Source: Myxococcales bacterium (GTDB taxonomy: Bacteria; Myxococcota_A; Polyangia; Polyangiales; Polyangiaceae). Taken from it: a stretch of DNA of 64,000 bases. The stretch covers positions 1,116,001-1,180,000 of the forward strand of contig JADJCA010000002.1 in assembly GCA_016703425.1 (NCBI GenBank), given 5' to 3'. The position numbers and the translations under genes were made by a program. Position 1 is the stretch's first letter. Each line of letters opens with the position of its first letter. The notes under the pieces are model-generated. The model saw only the letters and a list, made by a program, of their open reading frames with translations. It was not told the origin of the DNA and did no database searches. Below are positions 17,677-26,053 of this stretch, piece after piece.

Positions 17677-19263
17677 TCAAGGGAACTCACGCGAGGGCCC
17701 TGGGGCCGCCCCCGCTGGCGCGGAGCCGCCCTTACCGAACGCGCGTTGCGAGTCGATGAAGACCACCTGCGCGCCGGCGAGCGGAACGTAGGTGAACGAC
17801 GGGCCCCCGGCGCCGGGGCCACCGGCCTCGCCGCGACCACCGCCGGCACCATCGCCACCTTTTGTGCCGCCAGCGATGGGGCGATTGCTCGGCGCGGGCC
17901 TCCCGCAGCAAGTGGACCAGTTGCCTTGCTTGTAGCAGCCGCAGGCGGGACAGACGCCGCACACGCAACAGTCCGCCGTCCAGCACTCGGCGTTGGCGCC
18001 GGCGATGCCTGCGGAGCCAGGGCCGCCAGCGCCGCCGGTGCCGCCCGGCGCCCCGTCGCCGCCGTTGCCCGCCTCAATCTTGCTGTACTTTACAGTCACC
18101 GTTCCGCCGACCGCGACGATGCCGACGGACGCGCCGCCGCCACGCCCCGCGGCACCAGGACCGCCGCCGGTTCCGCCGCAGCCGCAGCGGCCTACTTCGG
18201 ACACGACGGTGCCCACCTTGGAGTTGCAGCTGCTCCCATTGGCCGCGCATTGCCCATCGACCTCGCAGTCGGTGCGCGAATTGGCGGCTCCGCCGGGAGC
18301 CCCGTTCTGACCGGCGCCCCCAGACTGAGCGCCCGGTTGCCCGTTGGCGGGCGCAAAACCACTTGCCGTAAAGGCTCCGTTGGTGGTCGCGCCGGGAGCG
18401 ACTCCGCGGTCTGCGCCCGCCGCCGGCACCGCCACGCACGAGACCGAACTGACACACGATGCGGTGCCGTTGGTGCCGGCACTTGCGGCGCCCCCGCCCG
18501 TTGCGGCGGCGGCCACCACGTGGACGTTGTCGAGCGCGACGACGCTGGCTTTGGCAAAGACCGCAATGCGTGACGCTCCCGGCTGGTTGGGCAGCGGCGG
18601 CAGCGGCCCGCGCGTCGTGATGGCGAGATTCGACAGCGTCGCGCCGGCGGCAAGGTCGCTCACGGTAACCGCCACGTCGTCCGGTGATTGGATCAAGGTG
18701 AGATCGGCGCGCTGGGGCGAGCAGTCGCGGCTCCAGACGGCGCCCGTGCGCTTCCACGAGCCGTCGATGCGAATGGCCTTGGAGAAGTTGGCGAGGTCGA
18801 CCCGCTCGGCGTAGGTGCCTTCATCAAGAACCACGATCGGCGCGCCAAGGGCTTTGGCGACGCCGAGCGCGTCCTTGATGCTCTTGAAGGGAGTCGACGG
18901 TTGGCCCGACCCGCCTCCCGCGGCGTTCGTGCCGGTCTTCTCGCTGACGTAGATACCGGTTCCGCCGGCAGGGGGAGGGACCTCTAGAGGATCGCAGGGG
19001 GCGATGCCTGCGTCGCCGACCGAGCCGCCATCGTTGGCCATGGCGGCCCCATCGTTGCTCGCGTCGGGTGCTGTGCCATCTCTGGCTGCGTTAGCGTCGA
19101 CGACGCCCGTGTCGACCTCGCCGTCAGGCCCGCTCAAGCCCCCATCGACACCCCCGTCGGTCACCTCGGTCGAGATCTCGAAGTCACCGAGAAGCGTTGC
19201 ACATCCGCCTGTGGCGAGGAGGAACGACACCAAGGTTGGGGCGACCGCTCGGACAGACCACAT
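17677..19263 (-). CDS. Gly-rich lipoprotein with DUF1565-like parallel beta-helix
   Basis: The ATG at 19263 gives MWSVRAVAPTLVSFLLATGGC, a lipoprotein signal. An Asp/Gly/Ala linker follows, then GTGIYVSEKTGTNAAGGGSG and TPFKSIKDALGVAKALGAPIVVLDEGTYAE. This is the opening of DUF1565-type parallel beta-helix proteins, usually annotated as surface or polysaccharide-binding. The second half is built of collagen-like GGAGGPGSAG segments interleaved with a dense Cys cluster (CWTADCCVCGVCPACGC). About 529 aa. No catalytic residues are assigned. It is probably a structural or adhesive surface protein, as many paralogues are in Polyangia. Confidence 0.78.
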   Translation of the reverse strand: MWSVRAVAPTLVSFLLATGGCATLLGDFEISTEVTDGGVDGGLSGPDGEVDTGVVDANAARDGTAPDASNDGAAMANDGGSVGDAGIAPCDPLEVPPPAGGTGIYVSEKTGTNAAGGGSGQPSTPFKSIKDALGVAKALGAPIVVLDEGTYAERVDLANFSKAIRIDGSWKRTGAVWSRDCSPQRADLTLIQSPDDVAVTVSDLAAGATLSNLAITTRGPLPPLPNQPGASRIAVFAKASVVALDNVHVVAAAATGGGAASAGTNGTASCVSSVSCVAVPAAGADRGVAPGATTNGAFTASGFAPANGQPGAQSGGAGQNGAPGGAANSRTDCEVDGQCAANGSSCNSKVGTVVSEVGRCGCGGTGGGPGAAGRGGGASVGIVAVGGTVTVKYSKIEAGNGGDGAPGGTGGAGGPGSAGIAGANAECWTADCCVCGVCPACGCYKQGNWSTCCGRPAPSNRPIAGGTKGGDGAGGGRGEAGGPGAGGPSFTYVPLAGAQVVFIDSQRAFGKGGSAPAGAAPGPSREFP

Positions 19264-19352
19264 GAGGCTCCTGTGCGGCAACGCCGCGCCGAGCGCGTTG
19301 CCACGCCTTGACCGTATGCAGCTTGGCGCGCGAGTTCAATGGGGGACCCGCG

Positions 19353-19371
19353 GCCTCGGAGTTTCCGAGGC
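19353..19371. terminator. Strong hairpin between two minus-strand genes
   Basis: Arms GCCTCGGA (19353-19360) and TCCGAGGC (19364-19371) pair perfectly around a three-base loop, in the 190-bp gap after the glycosyltransferase stop at 19453 and before the lipoprotein start at 19263. There is no T-run on either strand, so intrinsic termination is uncertain. Confidence 0.35.
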
Positions 19372-19452
19372 TCCCCGTGGAATGCGCCCCCGTCGCACCT
19401 CGTGGTCACCCCGAAGGGTCTCGGAAGACGCGACAAGAAGAGGCCGAGAAGC

Positions 19453-20678
19453 TCACGCCCGCCGCGGGCGACGCCTTCTTACCGCGAGCGGCATCAGCCG
19501 CGAGTCCGCCGCGAGCGCGAACGGGTGTCCGCGCCATACGATGCGAAGGCTCACGAGCGCCCGCGCCCAGCAGAAGAACATGACCACGCTCTTGATGAGC
19601 TCGAGCGGCAGGTACCGCCACGGCAACGTGGTTCCGCAGAAGAACCACGAGGAATACGCCGACGTCGCCATCTTGAAGGGGACGAGCAACGCAAACGTGG
19701 GGGCGCTCGTGGCACTCGGCAGGACCGCGAGGAAGGCAGCGCGAGCAGGAAGCGGATCCGCCAATGGCTCGAGGAGAAACGGGACCGGCGCGATGGCGCG
19801 CCGCATCTTGGCCCAGCGCGTGTGCCGCTCGACGGTGCGCGACACGTCGCAGTCGACGTTGCGGTTCTCCACGGGCGCAAAGGACACGCGCACGGCGAAG
19901 CCGGCGTCGCCGATCCTCCGACCGAGGAGGTGATCTTCCGCGAGCACGTGCCCCACCGCCTCGAAGCCGCCGATGGCCGAGAGCGCCTCGCGGGCGATGG
20001 CCATGGACTTTCCGACGGTGAACGGGCGCGCAAATAACGCGCTCATTGCCACGGCGGGAGCCACGAAAGGTTGTAAGATGCAAGTTCTCGAGGGCGGCCC
20101 CGAGGCTGCGCTCGCCGCGCCGACGAAGAGGCTGGTGACAGGCCGACGGGGTGCGCGCCGGCCGAACGCTCGGGGCTCAACGCGAAGGCGTCGTCGAGGC
20201 GCGCCAAGTAGTCGGGCGTCACGCGGACATTGGAGTCGGAGACCGCGGGATCTCGCCTGCGGCTGGGCGGCGAGCCCGATGAGCTGCGACACCTTGGGGT
20301 TCTGCGCGGCCCGCGGGTCGGTCACGACGAGGCGTGCCCGAAGCTCCGTGTGCCTCCGCATGAACGCGCGTGCGATGGGCGCCGCCGGGTCGTCCGGCGA
20401 AGCGACGCCAAGGAGGATCTCGAAGTCGGGATGCGCGATGGCTGCGAAGGACTCGGGGTTCCGCAGCTCGTCGTCCTCGCCGGCGAGCGGCAGGGATGCT
20501 CATGGATGGGCGCCGGTGCCCCGGTGCGGTGGCGGCCCATTGCGGAGCCGGGCGCAAAGCCGGGCGCGCGTCGCTGCAGCGAGCGTCACGGCGTGGACAC
20601 ACAAAGGGAGACTGCGACGAGGCCCAACCCAATCGTGCTGGCTTCCACGGGTGTCGAGCTTGCCGGACCCGGCGACAC
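19453..20678 (-). pseudogene. HpnI-like (ceramide glucosyltransferase-type) GT2 glycosyltransferase, multiply frameshifted
   Basis: Joining frames restores a GT2 enzyme of the HpnI/ceramide glucosyltransferase class. The pieces are an N-terminal membrane segment (TIGLGLVAVSLCV, about 20640), EDDELRNPESFAAIAHPDFE and ILLGVASPDDPAAPIARAF, VVTDPRAAQNPKVSQLIGL, VSDSNVRVTPDYLARLDD (the DxD-like region), TSLFVG, AALENLHLTTF, FTVGKSMAIAREAL, GGFEAVGHVLAEDHLLGRR, the RHTRWAKMRR acceptor-site motif (QxxRW class), and C-terminal membrane helices. At least four single-base shifts fall between 20030 and 20260 and more near 20500-20600, several in short homopolymers. HpnI adds N-acetylglucosamine to hopanoids; the substrate is unproven here. 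Either the gene is dead or this stretch is poorly sequenced. Confidence 0.75.
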
Positions 20679-20755
20679 GGCACTGACGTCCCCGTGACTT
20701 TCGTGCAACCTACACAAACAGTGGCAAGGTGCAGGGCAACTCTCGGTAGCGTCGC

Positions 20756-21706
20756 TCAGAAGGCCTGCCAGACGGGGCCCCCCTCGATCATGTGGTGGTT
20801 CGGGTCCGTTGCCGGACCGGCGTCCACGTGCCCGTGAGCGCTGCCATGGGGCGCACCGGGAAGCGCCACGGGATCTGGAGCACAAGCAGAGACGGACACG
20901 TACAGAGCGGCCCCCGCATGCTCGTCATGCTCATGCTGCTGCGGCCACGGCCGCCACGGCGTCCGCGTCCGGTCGACGACGGCACCAACTTCGCCCACGA
21001 ATCCCGCCACCACATCGTTCAAGGGCACCCCACGAAGCGAAGCCTCCCGCTCGCATCCACTCGCGGCCTAACGCGGTCGACTCCTGGCCCCCGCCGCTGG
21101 CTCCAACGCGCGTCGCTCCGAAGACTCGCGTCGCCGCGTACGCCCGCGCTCCGACATCCTGGTGATCGCCATGAAAGATCGTGGCCACCATGCCCCCAGC
21201 GCCACGTCGCCGGGAACGCGTTGGCGCACCGGCTCTTCCTCGACGCGGGCTGTGGGCCATGCGGCGACGGTCGGCGCTGCCTCCGCATCCGGGTAGTCCC
21301 GGCACGGATTCTGGCGTGGGTGTTGACGTTGACGCCAAGGCGTCCTGCGCGATAGCCACGTGGACCGCGAGCGCTTTGCTTACGTCCTCGCAGCGAGCGC
21401 CAGGACCGTCAGGTCTCTTTCTGACCGTCGCGTGCCTCGGTGCTGACGTGGCCGACGAACACCACGCGCCCTCAGTCGCGCGCACGCCTCCTAGAAACGG
21501 CGAACAACCGTGCCCGGCTTCCCGTCGCCATCGGGGCGAACGTCCACGCCGAGGTCTGCGAGTGCTTGGCGAAAGGACTGCGCCTGCAAGCACTCCGCTT
21601 CCTGAACCTGAAGCGCCACCGCAGGGCGCTGGGCTTCATCGGCGTGAGCAAGGCTCGCTACGAGCGGGACGAGACTGACGATCGGCATGAGGGGCGCAAA
21701 GCGCAT
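20756..21706 (-). pseudogene. Frameshifted exported protein of unknown function
   Basis: The first 71 residues (21706-21491) look real: signal peptide MRFAPLMPIVSLVPLVASLAHA, then a mature start with CLQAQSFRQALADLGVDVRP. The frame then closes. Another frame resumes with CEDVSKALAVHVAIAQDAL (about 21400-21340), which resembles the continuation of the same type of myxobacterial periplasmic protein, and a third open stretch runs to 20756. No single frame covers the region, so the protein is either decayed or misread. I assign no function. The first part is much firmer than the rest, where I see only fragments. Confidence 0.4.
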
Positions 21707-21826
21707 ACGCCTTCATGACCGGAGGCGGTCAGCCCCGTCATCGGCGGACCTGCGTTAGCGAGAAAACTTCCGAAGGAAGTGCGAGGCGACACTCACGCGA
21801 AGCGCCGCCGCGCTCGTATTGCCCGT

Positions 21827-22438
21827 TCAGCGCTCCATCTTGCTGCAGTTCCACATCTTGCCCTTGTCGATGGAGCCGTTGACGCTCTTCTTCGCGGCGT
21901 CAAAGCGCGCGGGGAACGAGCCGGTGGGCTTGCCTTCCACGATCCAATCGCAGGTGTACTTGGTGGGCTCGAGGCGACTGCATATGGCGCTCGAACCTTT
22001 GGCGCCGGCGATCCTCACCTTGCCTGGAGCGAACGACGTGAACGTCAGGCGCCCGAGGCGACCGAACGCGTCATCGCAGGCCTTGGGGACCTCATCGTTG
22101 GCCGACGCAGCCGCGCCGGCATCCGCCGCGGCCGGTGCCGGGGCAGCGGCGTCGACCACCGCAACCGCGGCCCCAGCGTCGACCGGCGCGGGCGCAGACG
22201 CGTCACCGGTGGGCGGCTTTGCGGGCGCGTAAGCGCGCGGCGTGGACCCGCCAGCCACCGCGACTGCGGCCGAGGCTGACGCCGCAGGGGCCGAGGGAGC
22301 GGCCGGCGCCGAGAGCGCGCTCGCAGAGGCCGACGGCTCGGTCTTTGGGGCGTCGCCTTTGGAACATCCCGAGCCCACGACCAACAGACTCGCCGAAAGA
22401 CTCAGAACCCATGCGGTCGCCGACCATGCCTGCTTCAT
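21827..22438 (-). CDS. Ala/Pro-rich lipoprotein
   Basis: The ATG at 22438, with a GAGGAG-type ribosome-binding site upstream, gives a signal peptide ending in VVGSGC (in-frame GTG one codon earlier). About 80 residues of Ser/Ala/Pro-rich linker follow. A small domain of about 90 residues comes last (CDDAFGRLGRLTFTSFAPGK, then CSRLEPTKYTCDWIVEGK, ending GKMWNCSKMER) with four Cys likely in disulfides. The linker composition is typical of lipoproteins that reach across the periplasm to peptidoglycan or the surface. No family is recognised. Confidence 0.72.
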   Translation of the reverse strand: MKQAWSATAWVLSLSASLLVVGSGCSKGDAPKTEPSASASALSAPAAPSAPAASASAAVAVAGGSTPRAYAPAKPPTGDASAPAPVDAGAAVAVVDAAAPAPAAADAGAAASANDEVPKACDDAFGRLGRLTFTSFAPGKVRIAGAKGSSAICSRLEPTKYTCDWIVEGKPTGSFPARFDAAKKSVNGSIDKGKMWNCSKMER

Positions 22439-22536
22439 CACCTTCGCTCCTCGCCATCGAAACGCTCACCGCGGGTGAAGCTAGTCCGACGAGGCTAAGT
22501 CAGATGGCGTAACCGGGAAAGAACTTGGCGCCGGCG

Positions 22537-23712
22537 TCACTTGGGCCGTTCCGTCCGAGTCTCGGTGTCCGCGACCTGCCATCGAAGGTTGTCGAGCAGG
22601 ACGCTTGAGTCGAAGTTCGAGTCGCCCGTGTCCCAGATGAGAAACTCGAGCGTGATGACCTCGCCGGGCACGACCGCGGCCTGCGACGTAAGCCATCCCG
22701 TCGCGCCGCCGGCACTCGACGCCTGCTCGCCGCAAAAGAAGTCGCGCGCCGAAAAGCCGGTGCCCGCGAGCTCGGTCTCTCCCCCTGCGCAGAGGGAGGT
22801 CTTGGGCACGGCCGGTTGGCCTCGGCATCCCGTGAGCGCGCCCGCGGTGCATCGATCGAAGTAGACGTTGTTCACGCTGACGGGGTTGCGAAGCCCGTCG
22901 AAGGAGATGTTGGTGGGCACGCCGCCCGTCGCGCGCGACGTCAACATCGCCAGGAAGCCGTCGTTGTAGCGAGTGCACACCCACTCGGGCCACTCGCCGG
23001 AGTAGTAGTTGAAGTCGAACGCGACGCCCTTCGCGTTGGCGGGCACCGCGATGTTGAGCTTCACCGTGGCGACGTCGAAGACGCTGCTGTCGATGACGCA
23101 GCCCTCGGCCGGCTGCGGGTAGCCGGGCGGAAGCTGTCCCGGTCCCGTCATGGCGAGACCTTGCTTGAAGGAGGCGCCAGCATTGCCGTTCCACTCGCGC
23201 GCCACACCCGAGCTCAAGACGCCGAGCGACGAGCCGTGACGCGGGCGAATGGCCGACCCGAAGCGCGGCAAGATTCCAGTTTGGCTCGGGTTTGGGACGT
23301 ACTCGGTTCCGTAGCTCCCGCTGTAGCGGGCCGACACAAGTCCCCAGCTCTCGGTCGTTGCGCGATTGCAGAGGCCGATGGCCTTCGCAAAGTGGTCCGC
23401 CGTTCCGTTTTCCGGGAGGTCGGCGTCGCAACGCGGCACGACGTCGACGAGCCCGTCGCCGTCGTCGTCGCAGTCGTTGCCGGGGATCTCGAAGTTCTTC
23501 GGCGACGAGACGCAGCCTCGACTCACGACGCCGGAGTCGTTCGTGTCGAAGGCGGCACGGGGGCTCACGCCACCGTCGGCTCCTTGCGCGTGCGTTTGCC
23601 CGTCACCGCCGGCGCATCCCAGCGCGGTCGCGAGGACGACGACGGTCGCGGCCGGGAAAAGCCGCCTCGGCCGCCACCCTTCTTCCGCTGACGCGACCGA
23701 ACGGGAACCCAT
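22537..23712 (-). CDS. Choice-of-anchor L domain lipoprotein
   Basis: The start MGSRSVASAEEGWRPRRLFP precedes a hydrophobic stretch with lipobox TALGC; an earlier in-frame start at 23742 is possible. A calcium-type loop NDCDDDGDGLVD lies near residue 80. The rest is a choice-of-anchor L domain: VAFDFNYYSGEWPEWVC, RYNDGFLAML, NISFDGLRNPVSVNNVYF, GATGWLTSQAAVVPGE, ITLEFLIWDTGDSNFDSSVL and LLDNLRW. These domains occur in large surface adhesins and secreted proteins of Myxococcota and Bacteroidota. It is likely a surface-displayed binding protein. Three short direct repeats lie upstream of it at 23881-23915. Confidence 0.83.
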   Translation of the reverse strand: MGSRSVASAEEGWRPRRLFPAATVVVLATALGCAGGDGQTHAQGADGGVSPRAAFDTNDSGVVSRGCVSSPKNFEIPGNDCDDDGDGLVDVVPRCDADLPENGTADHFAKAIGLCNRATTESWGLVSARYSGSYGTEYVPNPSQTGILPRFGSAIRPRHGSSLGVLSSGVAREWNGNAGASFKQGLAMTGPGQLPPGYPQPAEGCVIDSSVFDVATVKLNIAVPANAKGVAFDFNYYSGEWPEWVCTRYNDGFLAMLTSRATGGVPTNISFDGLRNPVSVNNVYFDRCTAGALTGCRGQPAVPKTSLCAGGETELAGTGFSARDFFCGEQASSAGGATGWLTSQAAVVPGEVITLEFLIWDTGDSNFDSSVLLDNLRWQVADTETRTERPK

Positions 23713-23880
23713 GGGCTCCTGCTCTTGCACTTGCCCGGCCAAGTGTAGGCGCCTGTATTCTTCGCGGGATCCGCCGGATTACGGTCCCACTGGATGGAAA
23801 CCGGTCCGTGCCGATCCAGCAGCCTCGACCCCGCCACCTGGTGAAATCGCTACGATTTGTCCTGGCCCTAGCCGCTCACG

Positions 23881-23915
23881 GGCGGAACGTGCAGGCGGAA
23901 CGTGCGGCGGAACGT
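23881..23915. repeat. Three direct copies of GGCGGAACGT
   Basis: Copies start at 23881, 23894 and 23906, with spacings of 13 and 12 bases, so all fall on nearly the same helix face. They lie between the stop of the START-like gene (23915) and the start of the choice-of-anchor L gene (23712). They could be an operator array for that gene or chance tandem expansion. Confidence 0.45.
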
Positions 23916-24571
23916 TAGAGGGCGGTGACGGAGCCGACCCAGCCCTGCGTGCGGTGCTTGAGGCCGTCAACGAAGTCGTAGGCGCCGTCGCGAAGCTCTT
24001 CGTCGATCATCGACTGGGGCGCCGGGATCTTGGGGACGAGGAGCACGTCGACCTGGAGGAGCGAGTGCGTGGCGCTGACGGGCTTGACGGTGATGACCGT
24101 GCGACCGGCCTTCATGTCGCCCTTGATGCCGTTGCCTTCGATGACGTGAGCGCCACCGCTCGCGCGCGGCGAACCGAAGCGCATGACCTCGTAGAACTCG
24201 ATTTTCATCGGGCCGATCTGCACCGGATAGCGCATGTAGACGTCCGTCGAGTCGCCGTCTTTCGCGATGACGCGAGCCGTGGCGAACTTGCGATGAAGCT
24301 CGCGGTAGCGATGAAATTCGAAGGCCGCCTTAGCGACCTTCTCGGCGGGCGCGGCCACGAGCGCCTCGGCGTGACCGTAGCGGCCATCGCGGCCTGAGTA
24401 GTTCCACTTCACCGTCGACTTCGCGTCGAGGAGCCGCGCGACCGTCGGATCGAGCGCCGGAGCCTGAGCTTGAGCGGGAGCCGGGTTCTGGCTGCTCGCG
24501 CTGTCGGCGTAAGCGACCACGGGGAGCGACAGCGCAGTGAGCGATCCAAAGAGGAGGGTTAGAGAACGCAT
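23915..24571 (-). CDS. Exported START/SRPBCC-like lipid-binding protein
   Basis: 218 aa. Residues 1-23 are a Sec signal peptide (MRSLTLLFGSLTALSLPVVAYA). After an Ala/Gln/Pro linker the domain runs as helix-grip elements: ALVAAPAEKVAKAAFEFHRYRELH, TDVYMRYPVQIGPMKIEFYEV, GNGIKGDMKAGRTVITVKP, LLQVDVLLVPKIP, ending in a C-terminal helix ELRDGAYDFVDGLKHR. This is the layout of polyketide-cyclase/START proteins, which hold a hydrophobic ligand in a deep cavity. The ligand is unknown. It stands just behind a divergent ECF sigma gene whose promoter region it shares. Confidence 0.75.
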   Translation of the reverse strand: MRSLTLLFGSLTALSLPVVAYADSASSQNPAPAQAQAPALDPTVARLLDAKSTVKWNYSGRDGRYGHAEALVAAPAEKVAKAAFEFHRYRELHRKFATARVIAKDGDSTDVYMRYPVQIGPMKIEFYEVMRFGSPRASGGAHVIEGNGIKGDMKAGRTVITVKPVSATHSLLQVDVLLVPKIPAPQSMIDEELRDGAYDFVDGLKHRTQGWVGSVTAL

Positions 24572-24758
24572 CCGAGTGACTCCGAGAGGTCTGTAGCACT
24601 GCCTGTGCCGCGCGAAAGGTCAGACGAAGAAATTTGAAAGGCGATGGAGCTTTCGGGAAATAGCCCCCTAAACGCCTGAAATTGCTTAGCGCCGCTCCAA
24701 TCTACGGAAACGTGCCGAAAGCGCCCGGCGCCGTAAAGGCACACCCGGGACCGTGACT

Positions 24759-24777
24759 CTGGGGTCACGATCCCCAG
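24759..24777. promoter_or_regulatory. Hairpin in the leader of the sigma-factor gene
   Basis: CTGGGG (24759-24764) and CCCCAG (24772-24777) pair around TCACGAT. An overlapping alternative pairing, GTGAC with GTCAC (24753-24768), competes with it. The element lies about 75 bases before the sigma-factor ATG and could influence its translation or be part of a promoter. No ligand-binding class is recognised. Confidence 0.3.
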
Positions 24778-24850
24778 GGCAAGGGCCCCACGTCGGGGGC
24801 GCCTTCCCAGTTTGGAACCTCGCCAGCGGATCGCTGTCTGGCCCTTCACG

Positions 24851-25564
24851 ATGAGGCGCCCACCCCCGGCTTGGGAGTCGGCGGACGCCGACACGACAGA
24901 ACCTGAGGCGGCGCATTCTTTCGCTTTCTCCGGTGAGCCGGTGGCACCATGGCCCGAAGTGGCCCTGCCCGACGACCTCGAAGCGCGGCTCGTAGAGCGC
25001 CTCATCAAGCGCGACGAGCGCGCCTTCAACGAGTTCGTGAAGCTCTACGAGCGACGAGTCTTCGCCCTCGTCTTCCGCATGCTCGGCAACCGGGCCGAAG
25101 CGGAAGATCTCGCGCAAGAGGTCTTCGTCCAAGTCTTCAAGGCCATCGGCACCTTTCGGGGCGAATCGAAGCTGTCGACGTGGGTCTACCGCATCGCCGT
25201 GAACCTCTGCAAAAACCGCCTCAAGTACCTCAAGGTTCGTCACGAGGGCGACAAGGACCCGCTGGAAGATCTGGCGGAGCGGATTCCCTTCACGGAGGCC
25301 ACCGCGACGACCGTGGGCGAGGTCGAGCGACCCGACGAGATGGTCGAAGGCCGCCAGATCGAGCTTATCGTCCAGCGCGCCATCTTGAGCCTCGACGACA
25401 CGTTCCGCGAGTGCCTCGTTCTGCGCGACGTCGAGGAGCTGAGCTACGAGGAGATTGGCCAGATCACGGGGCTCGCAGAGGGAACGGTGAAGAGCCGCAT
25501 TTTCCGCGGCCGCGCGATGCTTCGCGAGATCGTCGAGCGTAAGCTCGGGGAGAAGATCGGATGA
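24851..25564 (+). CDS. ECF (RpoE-type) RNA polymerase sigma factor
   Basis: 237 aa from ATG 24851; a TTG at 24812 is an alternative start. Region 2 is clear: FNEFVKLYERRVFALVFRML, then EAEDLAQEVFVQVFKAI and STWVYRIAVNLCKNRLKYLK. Region 4 follows after an acidic linker: LDDTFRECLVLRDVEELSYE, then IGQITGLAEGTVKSRIFRGR with the helix-turn-helix. The first 50 residues are an unusual Pro/Glu-rich extension. Region 3 is absent, as in ECF sigmas. The stop overlaps the start of a one-TM protein (ATGA), the classical place of the cognate anti-sigma factor. It likely responds to envelope stress. Confidence 0.92.
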   Translation: MRRPPPAWESADADTTEPEAAHSFAFSGEPVAPWPEVALPDDLEARLVERLIKRDERAFNEFVKLYERRVFALVFRMLGNRAEAEDLAQEVFVQVFKAIGTFRGESKLSTWVYRIAVNLCKNRLKYLKVRHEGDKDPLEDLAERIPFTEATATTVGEVERPDEMVEGRQIELIVQRAILSLDDTFRECLVLRDVEELSYEEIGQITGLAEGTVKSRIFRGRAMLREIVERKLGEKIG

Positions 25565-25863
25565 GCGAGGAAGCACCGAAAGAGGCGCTGCACGACGAGG
25601 GCGAGCCGGAGCCGCCGGCCGACTTCGATGACGAGGCCGATCCGATGCGAGCCCTCTTGCGCGGCGCCATCAAGAAGGCGGAGCCGGCGCCCGACGCGGC
25701 GCTCTTGCCCAACGTGCAACGCAAGCTACGCGAGCGCTCGCGCGGTAAGTTCTACGGCGACGGCTGGAGCACGACGCAACAGACGACGAGCTACCTGCTC
25801 GTGGCGGCGCTCATGCTGCTCGTCCTGGGCGTCGCGTATTACGTGCTCGGGTCTGTGAAGTAG
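25561..25863 (+). CDS. Single-TM partner of the sigma factor (putative anti-sigma)
   Basis: 100 aa beginning at the ATGA overlap with the sigma gene. Residues 1-75 are acidic and then basic (EPEPPADFDDEADPMRALLR, LLPNVQRKLRERSRGKFYGD) and probably cytoplasmic. One hydrophobic helix near the C-terminus (YLLVAALMLLVLGVAYYVLG) anchors it with almost no periplasmic tail. There is no HxxxCxxC zinc motif, so it is not a ZAS-type anti-sigma. The position argues for regulation of the sigma factor, but a different membrane role is possible. Confidence 0.72.
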   Translation: MSEEAPKEALHDEGEPEPPADFDDEADPMRALLRGAIKKAEPAPDAALLPNVQRKLRERSRGKFYGDGWSTTQQTTSYLLVAALMLLVLGVAYYVLGSVK

Positions 25864-26053
25864 CAAAGGCCCGCGAGGCCCCGGCGCTCGGACAGCCGCT
25901 GGCTCACGGGCATGGACGAAGGCGCGTGTCGCGAGGGATCACGCCGGCGCCCCACCGCAAGAAAGGGCGCCGAGTGGCCCAGCGCACACGCCGCGCGACA
26001 GCGCTCCGAAGGCGGCACGACTCCTGCGGAGGGCCCCACCAGAGGTGCTTCCC

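Noticed and set aside
24706..24737. GGAAAC and CGTAAA as an ECF-type promoter for the sigma gene
   Set aside because: The spacer of 20 bases is longer than usual for ECF promoters and the match is short; no support beyond position.
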